A DNA stretch of 64,000 nt from Bifidobacterium coryneforme. GTDB lineage: Bacteria; Actinomycetota; Actinomycetes; Actinomycetales; Bifidobacteriaceae. The notes under the pieces are model-generated. The model had not been told where the DNA came from and searched no databases. It saw only the letters and a list, made by a program, of their open reading frames with translations. The number at the start of each line of letters is the position of its first letter. Within the stretch, counting starts at the first letter, position 1. The position numbers and the translations under genes are program-made. The stretch lies in assembly GCF_000737865.1 (NCBI RefSeq), contig NZ_CP007287.1:1102872-1166871 (forward strand), given 5' to 3'. This document shows positions 10,778 through 20,997 of this stretch, one piece after another.

Positions 10778-11751
10778 CGGCACACCCCCTCAATCAGGTC
10801 CATCCGCCCGGTGGACTGGGCCACCAGCCAGGTCAGGAGCGCTTTCTGTGCATGGAGCCGGTTCTCCGCCTCATCCCAGACCACGGATCTTGGGCCGTCA
10901 ATGACATCGGCGGTCACCTCCTTGCCCCGATATGCCGGCAGGCAGTGCTGGAAGAGGGCATCCGGTTTGGCCTTGTCCATCAGCGAGGCATTGACCTGGT
11001 AGTCCCAGAAAGGCTTGGACCTGGTTGCGGCCTGGTCCTCCTCCCCCATCGACACCCAGGTATCGGTGAAAACGCAGTCCGCCTGGTCGACAGCCTGGAC
11101 CGGGTCGGTGGTGACCAGGACGGATCCCCCGTTCTGCTCGGCCAGGGCGCTGGCCTCTTCGACGATGCCCGGGTCAGGCAGGAAACCGTTGGGACCGGCC
11201 ACCCTGACATGCATCCCGGCGACCGCCCCACCGAGCAAGTACGAGTTGGACATGTTGTTGGCAGCGTCACCCAGATAGGCAATGGTCATCCATGGCAGGG
11301 CATCCACCCCACCCCGGTGCTGGGCCAGGGTCAGGAAGTCGGCCAATATCTGGCAGGGATGGAAGGAATCGGTCAAGGCGTTGACCACGGGCACGGTGGA
11401 TTCCGCCGCCATGGTCTCCACCCGATCCTGCCCGAAGGTGCGCCAGACGATGGCGGATGTCATCCGGGTCAGGACCCGGGCCGTATCCGCCACAGGTTCG
11501 CCCCTACCCAGCTGGGAACCGTCCTTGTCGATGACCAGGGGGTATCCACCCAACTCGGCAACCCCAACGGAGAAGCTGGACCTGGTACGCGTGCTGGGCT
11601 TGTCGAAGATGACGGCCACGGCCTGGGGGCCTTCGAATGGGCGGGCCAGATACCTGTCCTGACGGAAGGCCAGACCCAGTTTCAATACCTCCGCCTGCTC
11701 GTCATGGCTCAAATCGTCGTCCCTGAGCATGTGCCTCAGTCTGTCTGCCAT
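10774..11751 (-). CDS. argF: Ornithine carbamoyltransferase
   Basis: Makes citrulline from ornithine and carbamoyl phosphate. Conserved carbamoyl-phosphate loop FDKPSTRTRSSF, then FHPCQILADFLT, and the ornithine-binding HCLPAYRGKEV near the C-terminus. The length of 325 residues is normal for anabolic OTC. GGAGG lies six bases before the ATG. It follows argD after about 100 bases and overlaps argR by four bases. No arginine deiminase genes are nearby, which supports the biosynthetic form. Confidence 0.97.
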   Translation of the reverse strand: MADRLRHMLRDDDLSHDEQAEVLKLGLAFRQDRYLARPFEGPQAVAVIFDKPSTRTRSSFSVGVAELGGYPLVIDKDGSQLGRGEPVADTARVLTRMTSAIVWRTFGQDRVETMAAESTVPVVNALTDSFHPCQILADFLTLAQHRGGVDALPWMTIAYLGDAANNMSNSYLLGGAVAGMHVRVAGPNGFLPDPGIVEEASALAEQNGGSVLVTTDPVQAVDQADCVFTDTWVSMGEEDQAATRSKPFWDYQVNASLMDKAKPDALFQHCLPAYRGKEVTADVIDGPRSVVWDEAENRLHAQKALLTWLVAQSTGRMDLIEGVCR

Positions 11752-11853
11752 CGGTTTCCTCCGTTTCCTTTCCTCATGTTTCCATTAGCCTTGATGCACC
11801 TGCAGCGAACGGCGGGCGCTGCCCGCCCTTCCTGAAATACCGGTCGGCACCGA

Positions 11854-13173
11854 TCAATCATCAGGTAAATCACCGGGTACCTGGGCCAGAATACCGACAG
11901 CCTGGTCTATATCGCCCGGACCGATGATCAGGGGCGGTGCCAGGCGTATGGCATCGGGAGCCACGGCATTGACAATCAGCCCGTGGTCAAGAGCCCAGGA
12001 TGCCAGGGCATGAGAGCAGGGATGGCTCAGCTGGACCGCATCCAAGAGTCCCCTCCCCCGGGTGCCGACGTAGAGTGGGTTCCCCGTATCCGCCATTCCC
12101 TGACGCAGCCGATTGCCGGCCGCCCGGGCATTCTCAAGAAGACCCTCGTTCCGAATCGTATCGAGCGTGGCCAACCCCAGTGCTGAGGCCAGGGGGTTTC
12201 CGGCGAAGGTGGACCCATGCAGGCCCGGAGCGAGCAGATCGGACAGCTCCTGCCCGAAGGCGATGACACCCCCCATGGGAAAACCGCCCGCCACCCCCTT
12301 GGCGAAGGTCACCAGGTCCGGTCTGACTCCTCCGGACAGGGTCGGGTCCTGGAAGGCGAACCAGTATCCGGTTCTACCCATGCCTGTCTGGACCTCGTCA
12401 ACAATCATCAGGGCTTGGTGGTCATTGCAGAGGCTGCGCACCGCGGAAACATAAGCCGGGTCAAGTGGCCTGACCCCGGCTTCACCTTGGATCAGCTCCA
12501 TGATGACGGCTGCGACCGGCCCTCCGGCCGTGTCCGCGAAAACCGACTCCATGGCATCGATGTCTCCGGCAGGAACGAACTCCACACCTGGGACCAGGGG
12601 GGTGAATGGCTCCCGGATACCCGGTTTCCAGGTGACGCTCAGAGACCCCATACTGCGCCCGTGGAATCCCCTGGTCAGGGCGACGATTCTGCCTGGCCCG
12701 CCGCCTTTCCCGGACAGCATGCCGACGCCATGGAGCCGGGCCATCTTGAGTGCGGCCTCATTGGCCTCGGTTCCCGAATTGGCGAAGTAGACATGGGAAC
12801 CCTCCGGCGCCCCGGATATGGCCAGGAGGCGTTCGGCCAGCTCGATCTGCGGCCTGGAGGCGAAGTAGTTGCTGATATGGGCCATGCGGGAGGCCTGGTC
12901 CTCCAACGCCCTGTTCCAGGCGGGGTGGGCATACCCCACGGAGTTGACGGCGATCCCGGCCATCATATCCAGGTAGCGATTCCCATCCAGGTCCCAGATG
13001 TGGACACCTTGACCATGGTCCATGACCCTTGCCGGACTGCCAAAGACATTCATGTGGGCATGGCCGTAACGCTCCAGCCAGTCCCGGCTGCAGGGACCGA
13101 CCGGGGTTTCAACCAAGGCACAGGCGGCCTTCCCCGTCTGCCCGGTTCCGGCCTTACTCGCCCCGGTGGTCAT
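11854..13173 (-). CDS. argD: Acetylornithine aminotransferase
   Basis: PLP-dependent class III aminotransferase that converts N-acetylglutamate semialdehyde to N-acetylornithine. Visible are the phosphate-binding [18 protein letters not shown], the [14 protein letters not shown] stretch holding the Asp that pairs with the PLP ring, the Schiff-base Lys in [16 protein letters not shown], and [13 protein letters not shown]. The length of 439 residues includes a short N-terminal extension. GAGGGGG precedes the ATG at 13173, and the start overlaps the end of argB by 20 bases. Confidence 0.96.
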   Translation of the reverse strand: MTTGASKAGTGQTGKAACALVETPVGPCSRDWLERYGHAHMNVFGSPARVMDHGQGVHIWDLDGNRYLDMMAGIAVNSVGYAHPAWNRALEDQASRMAHISNYFASRPQIELAERLLAISGAPEGSHVYFANSGTEANEAALKMARLHGVGMLSGKGGGPGRIVALTRGFHGRSMGSLSVTWKPGIREPFTPLVPGVEFVPAGDIDAMESVFADTAGGPVAAVIMELIQGEAGVRPLDPAYVSAVRSLCNDHQALMIVDEVQTGMGRTGYWFAFQDPTLSGGVRPDLVTFAKGVAGGFPMGGVIAFGQELSDLLAPGLHGSTFAGNPLASALGLATLDTIRNEGLLENARAAGNRLRQGMADTGNPLYVGTRGRGLLDAVQLSHPCSHALASWALDHGLIVNAVAPDAIRLAPPLIIGPGDIDQAVGILAQVPGDLPDD

Positions 13174-14110
13174 GGATCCCCCTCATTCTTATGCCGTCGC
13201 CGGGAACCACCATGGTCCCGATGCCGTTCTTGGTGAAAATCTCATTGAGAATGGAGTGGGGTCGGCGCCCGTCAATGATGTGGGCCTCCTCCACCCCGCC
13301 CCGGACCGCCTGGACACAGGCTTCAAGTTTCGGCTTCATTCCGGCCTGCATCAGGTCCATCACCTCTTCAAGATAGTCGGTGCCGATGCTGGAGACCAGG
13401 GATTCCTTCTTGGGCCACTCCCGGTAGAGCCCCTCCACATTGGTGAGGATGACAAGCTTCCGCGCACCCAGGGCCGAAGCCAGGGCACCTGCCGCCGCAT
13501 CGGCGTTGACGTTCAGTACCTGGGTGGGATCGTTTTCATCGGGAGCCACTGAAGAGACCACGGGAATTCTCCCGGCCTCAATCAGGTCCTCTACGGCGGA
13601 GGCATCCACACCAACCACCTCACCGACCAGTCCCACGTCCACGGGCTTACCGTCAACCAGGGGCCGGCACCGGCTGGCCGAAAAGAGGGAAGCATCCTCT
13701 CCGGAAAGTCCCACCGCAAGGGGACCGTGGGTGTTTATCAGACCGACCAGATCCCGAGAGACCTGCCCGGTAAGGACCATCCGCACCACTTCCATGGTCT
13801 CAGGGGTGGTGACCCGCAGACCACCGCGGAAGACGGATTCGATTCCCAGAGCGTCAAGCATCCGGGTAATCTGCGGGCCTCCTCCATGGACAACCACGGG
13901 ATGCATCCCTACCTGGCGAAGGAAGACCATGTCCTGGGCGAAGCACCGTTTCAGGTGCTCGTCCACCATGGCGTTCCCGCCGTATTTGACAACAATCCGC
14001 TGGCCACTGAACTCCTCCAGCCAGGGCAGGGCCTCTATCAGGACCTCCGCCTTCCGGTCATCATCCAGATCGGCATGGATTCCGGTCTGCAAATCCGGCA
14101 GTCCACCCAT
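13154..14110 (-). CDS. argB: Acetylglutamate kinase
   Basis: Phosphorylates N-acetylglutamate, commonly the arginine-feedback step. An amino-acid-kinase fold with [31 protein letters not shown] and [32 protein letters not shown] chose the ATG at 14110 because a near-perfect AAGGAGG stands five to six bases upstream. An ATG at 14161 would overlap the argJ stop but lacks such a site. Residue count is then 318, close to family size. It lies between argJ and argD. Confidence 0.95.
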   Translation of the reverse strand: MGGLPDLQTGIHADLDDDRKAEVLIEALPWLEEFSGQRIVVKYGGNAMVDEHLKRCFAQDMVFLRQVGMHPVVVHGGGPQITRMLDALGIESVFRGGLRVTTPETMEVVRMVLTGQVSRDLVGLINTHGPLAVGLSGEDASLFSASRCRPLVDGKPVDVGLVGEVVGVDASAVEDLIEAGRIPVVSSVAPDENDPTQVLNVNADAAAGALASALGARKLVILTNVEGLYREWPKKESLVSSIGTDYLEEVMDLMQAGMKPKLEACVQAVRGGVEEAHIIDGRRPHSILNEIFTKNGIGTMVVPGDGIRMRGIHDHRGE

Positions 14111-14160
14111 CGCCCCCTCCTTCGATTCGGTGATCGTCCCCAAGGTTCCGCCCTCCACCA

Positions 14161-15330
14161 TCAGCTGGTGTAGTCGGCATTGATGGCAACATAATCGTGT
14201 GTCAGGTCATCGGTCCACACATCGGCCTGGGCCGACCCCTGGTGCAGGTCGATATCGATGTGGACCTCGGGGAGGGTCAGATCCACCAGGTCGGGGTCCT
14301 GACCCGGCTTGCCCCCGTCACATACCCTGATGCCGTTGAAGTCCACACTGACCCGCGCCGGATCGTAGGCCGCCTCGGATTCGGGAACGGTACCCAGGGA
14401 GGAGACCACCCTGCCCCAGTTCGGATCGTTTCCGGCAACGGCACACTTCAGCAGGTTGGACCCCGCCACAGCCCGGGCGCAGACAAGGGCTCCATACTCA
14501 TCGTCGGCCCCCTGGACACGGATACGTATCTGATGATGGGCACCCTCTCCGTCACCGATAATCTGACGGGCCAGGTCGGAGCAAGCATGGTCGAGAAGGG
14601 CCTGGAACTCCTCCCTGTCGGGCCGGACGCCCGAAGCACCGGATGCCATGAGGAGAACGGTGTCGTTGGTGGACATGCACCCGTCCACGTCTATCCGGTT
14701 GAAGCTGGTATCGCAGGCCCGTCTGAGGGCGGTCCGCGCCTGGCCTGGATCGAGGACGGCGTCGGTGGTAATCAGGCAGATCATCGTGGCCAGCTGCGGA
14801 GCTATCATCCCCGACCCCTTGACCATGCCGCCCAGCCGGTAGCCCGCCCCGTCGAGGGTGACGGTCTTGCTGGTGGTGTCGGTGGTCATGATGGCCTTGG
14901 CTGCATCGGCGCCGGCCCGATCATCCCCGGCCAGGTCGGCATGGGCCTGGTCCACTCCGGAAAGGATGGCATCCAAATGGAGCAGATGACCGATGATGCC
15001 GGTGGAGCAAATCGCCACCTGTTCCGGTTCCAGCCCCAACATGCCGGCAGCCCTGATGGCTGTGTTCCTGGTCTGTTCAAGCCCCTCCTGCCCTGTGCAG
15101 GCATTGGCGTTCCCCGAGTTGATGACCACAGCCCCCGCATGGCCGTCGGTCAGGATGTGTTCGGTCCAGATGACCGGTGCCGCCCGGAAACGGTTCGGTG
15201 TGAAGACTCCCACCGCCGTATCCATGGGCCCCTGATTCACAATCATGGTCAGGTTCTTCCGTTCCGACCCGCCTGTCCGATGGGCCTTGGCGGTCCCTGC
15301 CTGGAATCCTGCCGCATACGTCACGCTCAT
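14161..15330 (-). CDS. argJ: Bifunctional glutamate N-acetyltransferase / ornithine acetyltransferase
   Basis: Transfers acetyl groups from N-acetylornithine to glutamate, so the acetyl cycle closes. ArgJ cleaves itself before a Thr nucleophile; the site is in [23 protein letters not shown], around the AT-M step. The length of 389 residues is typical. AGGAG lies seven bases before the ATG, which overlaps the argC stop as ATGA. No argA or argE was seen in the window, in line with the recycling pathway. Whether the enzyme is mono- or bifunctional cannot be decided from sequence. Confidence 0.95.
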   Translation of the reverse strand: MSVTYAAGFQAGTAKAHRTGGSERKNLTMIVNQGPMDTAVGVFTPNRFRAAPVIWTEHILTDGHAGAVVINSGNANACTGQEGLEQTRNTAIRAAGMLGLEPEQVAICSTGIIGHLLHLDAILSGVDQAHADLAGDDRAGADAAKAIMTTDTTSKTVTLDGAGYRLGGMVKGSGMIAPQLATMICLITTDAVLDPGQARTALRRACDTSFNRIDVDGCMSTNDTVLLMASGASGVRPDREEFQALLDHACSDLARQIIGDGEGAHHQIRIRVQGADDEYGALVCARAVAGSNLLKCAVAGNDPNWGRVVSSLGTVPESEAAYDPARVSVDFNGIRVCDGGKPGQDPDLVDLTLPEVHIDIDLHQGSAQADVWTDDLTHDYVAINADYTS

Positions 15331-16403
15331 GGTGCCACTCCTATGGTCGTCAATCCCGTCTGTTCAGGTAGGCCCAGGGCCAGATTCATGGATTGCAAGG
15401 CTTGACCGGCGGTTCCCCGGGTCAGGTTGTCAATGGAAGCAAAAGCGATCAGTCGTTGCGCCCGCTTATCCAGCACAACCTGTATCTGGGCCGCATTGGA
15501 TCCCAGCACATCCGCCGTCGAAGGCAGGACCCCCTCAGGCAGGAGCTGGACGAAGGGCTCTCCCGCATAGGCTTCAATCCAGATGGATCGGACTTCCTCC
15601 TCCGACAGGGATGACCCCCTCTCGGTCAGAGGGGCCGATACCGTGGCGAGTATCCCCCGCGACATGGGCACCAGAATCGGAGTGAACCCTAGCTTGAATT
15701 CAGTCCGGACACCATCGGAACCTGCGGCATGCCTGAGGTTCTGAATTATCTCGGGAATATGCCGATGCGCCCCGCCAACCCCGTAGGGATGGGCTGAATT
15801 AAGCGCCTGCGCGGCCAGAAGATCGACCCTGCCCGGGGTCTTCCCCGCTCCGGAATAGGCCACAACCAGATCGGCAACCAGGTCATCGGTCCGAACCAGC
15901 CCGGCCGATACGGCAGGCTGTATGGCCAGGGTCACTGCGGTTACGTTGCATCCCGGGCCGGCAATCCGGTGGGTCCCGGCCAGACGATCACGCTGCTTCC
16001 CGCCTCCGCCGAGCATGAGTTCAGGAAGGCCGTATGACCAGTGATCATGGAAGGGGCCACCATAGCAGTCATTCCAGTCACCGCTGCTTTCCAGTCGATG
16101 GTCGGCCCCCAGATCCACCACCAGGACTTCAGGATCCAAATCCTCGGCCAGGGCTCCTGAGCGTCCGTGCGGCAGGGCCATGATGATGATGTCGTGCCCG
16201 TTGAGAACGTCGGCCCGGGTCTCCTGTATGGGCATATCAGCCAGGGCCGGGATATGGGGCGAGTGGGATGCGAAGGAGTCCCCCACCGAGGATGCCCCGG
16301 TCAGGGTATCGACCCTGAATGCAGGATGACCACAGAGTAACCGGACCGCTTCGGTTCCGGCATAGCCCGTGGCTCCAGCCACCGCCACCGAGTATTCCTT
16401 CAT
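15327..16403 (-). CDS. argC: N-acetyl-gamma-glutamyl-phosphate reductase
   Basis: NADPH-dependent reduction of N-acetylglutamyl phosphate. The N-terminal Rossmann fold is VAVAGATGYAGTEAVRLL. The catalytic Cys is in GPGCNVTAVTLAIQPAV. The length is 358 residues. The ATG at 16403 has GGGGAGCGG upstream, and the coding frame starts right at the Rossmann strand. First gene of the arginine operon; the upstream region carries ARG-box-like repeats and a promoter. Confidence 0.96.
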   Translation of the reverse strand: MKEYSVAVAGATGYAGTEAVRLLCGHPAFRVDTLTGASSVGDSFASHSPHIPALADMPIQETRADVLNGHDIIIMALPHGRSGALAEDLDPEVLVVDLGADHRLESSGDWNDCYGGPFHDHWSYGLPELMLGGGGKQRDRLAGTHRIAGPGCNVTAVTLAIQPAVSAGLVRTDDLVADLVVAYSGAGKTPGRVDLLAAQALNSAHPYGVGGAHRHIPEIIQNLRHAAGSDGVRTEFKLGFTPILVPMSRGILATVSAPLTERGSSLSEEEVRSIWIEAYAGEPFVQLLPEGVLPSTADVLGSNAAQIQVVLDKRAQRLIAFASIDNLTRGTAGQALQSMNLALGLPEQTGLTTIGVAP

Positions 16404-16433
16404 ATCCGCTCCCCTCACCGACCACCAACCATA

Positions 16434-16469
16434 CTACATATTCATGCACGTTATTGCATATTTATACAG
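16434..16469. promoter_or_regulatory. ARG-box-like operator pair over the argC promoter
   Basis: TTGCATATTTATACAG (16454-16469) is a near-palindrome with the shape of actinobacterial and Bacillus ARG boxes. About 21 bases away TACATATTCATGC forms a weaker half-matching copy, which is the spacing seen in paired ARG boxes. Read on the minus strand, the first box overlaps a TATAAA-like -10 (TGTATAAAT). With argR in the operon, repression of argC onward by ArgR-arginine is the likely job. Box 2 is weak. Confidence 0.6.
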
Positions 16470-16505
16470 TTCGGCGTGTCGCCCTCGCACACGCAGACAT
16501 GCGAA

Positions 16506-16538
16506 AGGACCGCCCGAACATTCCGTTCGAACGGTCCT
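16506..16538 (-). terminator. Hairpin downstream of the phe operon
   Basis: AGGACCG (16506-16512) pairs with CGGTCCT (16532-16538), with an inner GAAC/GTTC stem. On the minus strand it is followed by TTTC only, so the U-tract is weak. Placed between the DUF4190 gene and the argC promoter, it probably separates the two operons. Confidence 0.5.
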
Positions 16539-16594
16539 CATCATCACGAACAACCTGCTTCAGGCCGCACCGTATCCGATACGGCTCCGGTCCT

Positions 16595-17236
16595 TCAGGC
16601 ACTCACCCCGTCTGCGCCGCCGGTTCCGACGGTACCACCGGAATCACCTGGTAGGGACGGTATGGCCGACTGAAGCATCTGCCTGGTCAGATCATCCACG
16701 GAAACCCCGGAAACAACCATCCACAGCCAACCCAGGGTGTACAGCACGTTGAGGATGATGGCGGCAAGAGCCAGACCGAATCCCTTCATATGCAGAACCC
16801 GCGTCCGGTATATGGAGATTCCCCCCAAGACGGCCGACAACAGCGGAACCGGCAGGAACAGGGCCATCACGAAGGAAATAATGGCGTACGGGTCCCAATG
16901 ACCATAGCTGGGATTCTGGGCAGGATCATCAAGATCGATACCGTTGACCACATGTCTGGGCCCATTCCCGGGATTGCCCTGGCCATTCATCGTGGGATAC
17001 CCTGGTACCCCCTGTCCGACGGATGGCTGACGACCCGCACCCGATGCAGACCCGCTTTCGGACTTATCGGGTTCAGGGTCGGGCTTCCCGAAGACATAAG
17101 GGTTCCAGCCCGGGTACTGGTCGGCACGTGCGCCGTATGCCGGCTCCACACGCTGCCCGTACTGGGGCTGGGTCTGGTCCGTCTGACCGGCTTCGCGGAA
17201 GTTCTGGCTTCCCTGCTGGTCTTCCATGTCCATCAT
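16595..17236 (-). CDS. DUF4190 domain-containing membrane protein
   Basis: A 213-residue protein with a long polar, Gly/Pro/Gln-rich N-terminus (about residues 1-110) and two hydrophobic spans (AIISFVMALFLPVPLLSAVLGG and GFGLALAAIILNVLYTLGWLWMVV). They are joined by the ISIYRTR...MKGFGLALAAI stretch that marks DUF4190. It is predicted to be a small inner-membrane protein with a cytoplasmic tail; no function is known. Three ATGs lie close together (17236, 17233, 17224) behind GAGGGG, so the exact start is open. It begins 24 bases after pheT and likely shares its transcript. Confidence 0.82.
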   Translation of the reverse strand: MMDMEDQQGSQNFREAGQTDQTQPQYGQRVEPAYGARADQYPGWNPYVFGKPDPEPDKSESGSASGAGRQPSVGQGVPGYPTMNGQGNPGNGPRHVVNGIDLDDPAQNPSYGHWDPYAIISFVMALFLPVPLLSAVLGGISIYRTRVLHMKGFGLALAAIILNVLYTLGWLWMVVSGVSVDDLTRQMLQSAIPSLPGDSGGTVGTGGADGVSA

Positions 17237-17260
17237 GTCCCCTCTTATCCGTGTTCAGGC

Positions 17261-19867
17261 TCAGGCGCGCAACTGCGCGCCAAGCTCCGAGGCTTTCGCC
17301 ACGATGGCACCCCTCAGCGCCTCGCTGTCCTCCGATGTCAGGGTCTTGTCCGGAGCCCTGAAGGTGACCGCGAAGGCCAGGGACTTGGCATCCTGACCGA
17401 TTTGGTCGCCGGTAAAGACATCGAAGAGCTCAATGGACTCAAGACTAGTCCCCGCGGCTTCTCTGATGGCGGAAGTCAGTTGATCGGCCGTGACCGATTC
17501 CGGGACCGTGAAGGCCAGGTCCTGACGGACCGGCGGGAAGGTCGAAATGGGCTTGGCCTGAAGTGGCTCGAAGTCCAGATGATCGAAGATCTCATCCAGA
17601 TCCAGCTCGAAGGCCGCGGAGTGATCGGGGAAGTCCAGGGCCGCAATGACATGCGGGTGGAGTTCTCCGACCATGCCCACGAGCGTTCCATCATCAAGGA
17701 CCACCTGCGCGGCACGGCCAGGATGCCACTGAACGGGGACCTGGTCGGCATCCGGCTGCTCCAGGTGGTACCGGGCACCAAGACGGTCCAGGACCCGGCG
17801 GGCCGATTCGACACCGTCGGTCCAGTCCACCTGGCGCCTGTCCTTGAGCCACCCATCCTCCTGGGCCAGACCCGTCAGCAAGGCGGCTACGTGCAACCGC
17901 TGCACTGGCAGTCCGGCATCCAAACCGGCCAGCTGCTCGTCACTGGGACGGGTGCCCCCAGGCAGGGTCGGCACAGCCGGAGCCTTGGGATCGCGGGTGA
18001 AGGTGTATCCAACCTCGAAGAGCGAGACGTTGGTGTTGCCCCGCCGCAGGTTCCGGGCCACGGTATTGGCCAGGGGCAGCATGAGGAATCGCCTCAGGAA
18101 TGGACGGTCAGCGGCCATGGGATTGGCCAGTTCGACACTGACCGCCTCCTCCTGGTCGGGATCGTAGCCGAAGGCCGTCAGGTCCTGCCTGCCGACGAAT
18201 GGATAGTCCAGTACCTCGGTCAGCCCATATTCAGCCAGGGTATCGGCCACCCAGCGCTTCCGGAGCTGACGGCCCGTCAGACCCACTTCACCCGTGACCT
18301 TGGCAGAGGGGATGTTGGTCGGAATCCTGTCATAACCGACCAGACGGGCCACCTCTTCAACAAGGTCGCATGCCTCGCCCAGGTCGGGCCTCCATGAGGG
18401 CGGCGTAACGGACAGGGTCCGGTCATCGACAGACTCGACCCGGCAGCCGATATCTTCCAGAATGGCGGCGATCTGGTCACGGTCCGTATCCAGATCCGTC
18501 AGTCGGGCCACCTGGGCAGGATCGAAATCAATCGCCGGCGCGGAACCGGTCCGATTCACATCCACGGGCCTGGCGTCAATCCTGGCGCCTCCGAATTCCT
18601 GCAAAAGCCCGGCCGCCATCTGCGCAGCAGCAGGCTGCATCTGGGGGTCCACCCCACGTTCGAAGCGCTTGGAAGCCTCGGAGGGCAGCTTGTGACGACG
18701 GGCCGACCGGGCGATGGTCACCTGGTCGAAGTGGGCCGATTCGATCAGGATGTTCTGTGTCTGGTCGGTCACCTCTCCGTAGAGACCGCCCATGACACCG
18801 GCCAGTCCAAGGATTCGGGAACCGGCCTCGCCCTTGGGCGAATCGGTAATCAGCAGGTCCTCGGTGCTCAGCTCACGGTCCTTGCCGTCGAGGGTGGTCA
18901 GACGTTCTCCCTGCCTGGCCCTGCGAACCACAATAGGACCTTCGATCTTGTCCGCATCGTAGGCGTGCAGGGGCTGGCCCAGGTCCAGCATGACGTAATT
19001 GGTCACATCCACGGGAAGTGAAATGGAGCGCATCCCGGCCCTGGTCAACCGCCTACGCATCCAAGCGGGGGTGGCGGACCCGGCTCGGTAGCCCTGGACC
19101 GTACGAACGTAGTAGCGGTCGCATCCCGGCACACCGTGAATGGGGCCGTCATCCTCGATCCGCACCTCGACGGCTCCCTGGTCACCCTGGTCGACCGCCT
19201 GAGGCAGGGCCTTGTTCAATTCCATGACCGGATCCGTATAGGCGGCACCGGTTGAGTGATGATATTCTCGAGCCACTCCACGGTAGGAGAAGGCATAACC
19301 CCGGTCGGGGGTGATGTTGATCTCCAGAACCGGATTGTCCATGTGGAGCAGGGCCATGGCATCATCGCCCGGTTTGAGGTCCTCGTACTCCTGATCGGTG
19401 AACCCATACTGCCGCAGGAGGATGATGCCGTTGTGGTCCGAGCCGAGCCCCAACTCACGCTCCGAGGCACACATGCCATCCGAGATGTGGCCATACGTCT
19501 TCCGCGGCTCGATCCTGAAATCACCGGGAAGGACCGCACCCGGCAGGGTCACGACGACCTTTTCACCGGCGGCCATGTTGGGGGCACCGCAGACAATGCC
19601 CCGCGGAACCTTCTTCCCGTCTTCATCAACGGCGTTGTAGGTCTCACCCACGTCGACATGGCACCAGTTGATGACCTTGCCATTCTTCTGGGGTTCGGGG
19701 GTGGCATCGACCACGTAACCGACCACGATGGGTCCGGTCACCGTGGACTGGTGGATCTCCTCCTCCTCAAGACCAACCCGGACCAGGTCCTTGGCCAGTT
19801 GCGGATAGGTCAGATCACCGGGAACCTCGACATGTTCCTTGAGCCAATCAATATCTACCATCGGCAT
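17261..19867 (-). CDS. pheT: Phenylalanyl-tRNA synthetase beta subunit
   Basis: Beta chain of the heterotetrameric PheRS. Domains in order: tRNA-binding OB fold (IVVGYVVDATPEPQKNGKVINWCHVDVG), the B3/B4 editing region in the middle (DRYYVRTVQGYRAGSATPAWMRRRL), the B5 domain (FDPAQVARLTDLDTDRDQIAAILEDIGC), a catalytic-like core, and a C-terminal anticodon-binding FDX-ACB domain (STFPPVRQDLAFTVPE, LFDVFTGDQIG). The length of 868 residues is a little over the usual 800. The ATG follows the pheS stop by six bases, with GGGGGAG upstream. Confidence 0.97.
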   Translation of the reverse strand: MPMVDIDWLKEHVEVPGDLTYPQLAKDLVRVGLEEEEIHQSTVTGPIVVGYVVDATPEPQKNGKVINWCHVDVGETYNAVDEDGKKVPRGIVCGAPNMAAGEKVVVTLPGAVLPGDFRIEPRKTYGHISDGMCASERELGLGSDHNGIILLRQYGFTDQEYEDLKPGDDAMALLHMDNPVLEINITPDRGYAFSYRGVAREYHHSTGAAYTDPVMELNKALPQAVDQGDQGAVEVRIEDDGPIHGVPGCDRYYVRTVQGYRAGSATPAWMRRRLTRAGMRSISLPVDVTNYVMLDLGQPLHAYDADKIEGPIVVRRARQGERLTTLDGKDRELSTEDLLITDSPKGEAGSRILGLAGVMGGLYGEVTDQTQNILIESAHFDQVTIARSARRHKLPSEASKRFERGVDPQMQPAAAQMAAGLLQEFGGARIDARPVDVNRTGSAPAIDFDPAQVARLTDLDTDRDQIAAILEDIGCRVESVDDRTLSVTPPSWRPDLGEACDLVEEVARLVGYDRIPTNIPSAKVTGEVGLTGRQLRKRWVADTLAEYGLTEVLDYPFVGRQDLTAFGYDPDQEEAVSVELANPMAADRPFLRRFLMLPLANTVARNLRRGNTNVSLFEVGYTFTRDPKAPAVPTLPGGTRPSDEQLAGLDAGLPVQRLHVAALLTGLAQEDGWLKDRRQVDWTDGVESARRVLDRLGARYHLEQPDADQVPVQWHPGRAAQVVLDDGTLVGMVGELHPHVIAALDFPDHSAAFELDLDEIFDHLDFEPLQAKPISTFPPVRQDLAFTVPESVTADQLTSAIREAAGTSLESIELFDVFTGDQIGQDAKSLAFAVTFRAPDKTLTSEDSEALRGAIVAKASELGAQLRA

Positions 19868-19873
19868 ATCGGG

Positions 19874-20938
19874 TCACTCCCCCATCTCAAACTGCTGGCT
19901 GAACCGCACGTCACCCTCGACCAGGTCGTGCATGTCGTTGATGTCATGGCGGAGCAGGAGGGTCCGCTCCATACCCACGCCGAAGGCGAACCCCGAGTAC
20001 TTCTCGGGATCCACACCGGCGGAACGCAGAACATTGGGGTTGACCATACCGCAGCCGCCCCACTCAATCCATCCGGGTCCACCCTTCTTGTCGGGGAACC
20101 AGAGGTCCATTTCGGCACTGGGCTCGGTGAAGGGGAAGTACGAGGGACGCAGCCTCGTCCGGGCCTCGGGGCCGAACATGGCCACGGCCAACTTGTCCAG
20201 GGTTCCCTTGAGGTCGGCCATGGTCAGATGCTCATCGACGGCAAGGGCCTCGCACTGGTGGAAGACGGGGGTATGGGTGGCATCCAGTTCATCGGTGCGG
20301 AAGACCCTGCCCGTGCAGGCCACATAGAGCGGTACGCCACGGGTGATCAGGGATCGTGCCTGGTCCGGGGAGGTATGGGTGCGCATGACCATGTTGGACC
20401 CGACGAAGCCGGCGGCGTCCTTGGCCTGGTTTCCCTTGACATAGAAGGTGTCCTGCATCTGGCGGGCCGGGTGATCGGGGCCGAAGTTCAGGGCATCGAA
20501 GTTGTACCACTCGGCCTCCAGCTCAGGACCCTGGGCGATGCGCCAGCCCATGGAGACGAAGAAGTCCTCCACGTCCTCCATCAGCTTGGAGAGGGGATGA
20601 CGTGCGCCCTGGGGCTTGCGCTCGACCGGAAGGGTCATGTCAACCCGCTCGGCCCGTAGACGACGGGTCTCCTCCTCCTGGCGCAACTGCCCTTCCTTGA
20701 GGCCGTAGGCCCTACCGAAATCGGCCTTGAGCTTGCCCACGAGCTGCCCGGCCGTCTTTTTCTGGTCTGCGGGCAGGACACCGATGGCCTTGCTGGCCCT
20801 GACCATGGCGGAGTCGGCACCCGAGTAGCGGGACCTGAGCGCCTTCAGCTCCTCCAGATCGGAGGCCTCCCGTATCTTCCCAATACCCTCGCTGACCTCA
20901 TCCGTCACTGCTGTAGGGTCGAACTCTACCTCTGCCAC
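19874..20938 (-). CDS. pheS: Phenylalanyl-tRNA synthetase alpha subunit
   Basis: Catalytic alpha subunit of PheRS, class II. An N-terminal coiled-coil arm (EVSEGIGKIREASDLEELKALRSRYSGADSA) precedes the class II core. The core includes the VERKPQGARHPLSKLMEDVEDFFVSMGW entry, the motif 2 region with TRLRPSYFPFTEPSAEMD, and the motif 3 GFAFGVGMERTLLLRHDINDM. I took GTG at 20938, seven bases after AAAGG. A GTG at 20953 lacks a good site. It is followed directly by pheT. Confidence 0.96.
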   Translation of the reverse strand: MAEVEFDPTAVTDEVSEGIGKIREASDLEELKALRSRYSGADSAMVRASKAIGVLPADQKKTAGQLVGKLKADFGRAYGLKEGQLRQEEETRRLRAERVDMTLPVERKPQGARHPLSKLMEDVEDFFVSMGWRIAQGPELEAEWYNFDALNFGPDHPARQMQDTFYVKGNQAKDAAGFVGSNMVMRTHTSPDQARSLITRGVPLYVACTGRVFRTDELDATHTPVFHQCEALAVDEHLTMADLKGTLDKLAVAMFGPEARTRLRPSYFPFTEPSAEMDLWFPDKKGGPGWIEWGGCGMVNPNVLRSAGVDPEKYSGFAFGVGMERTLLLRHDINDMHDLVEGDVRFSQQFEMGE

Positions 20939-20997
20939 CTTGGGACCTTTCACCTTGTAAGAGCCTGAAAACAGTGTTATATCGGTCTTTATAACCT

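Noticed and set aside
14197-15405. 402-codon plus-strand frame opposite argJ
   Set aside because: No domain, rich in Gly/His/Asp/Pro; argJ is certain.
16790-18397. 535-codon plus-strand frame opposite pheT and the DUF4190 gene
   Set aside because: Spans two well-supported minus genes and shows no known motif.
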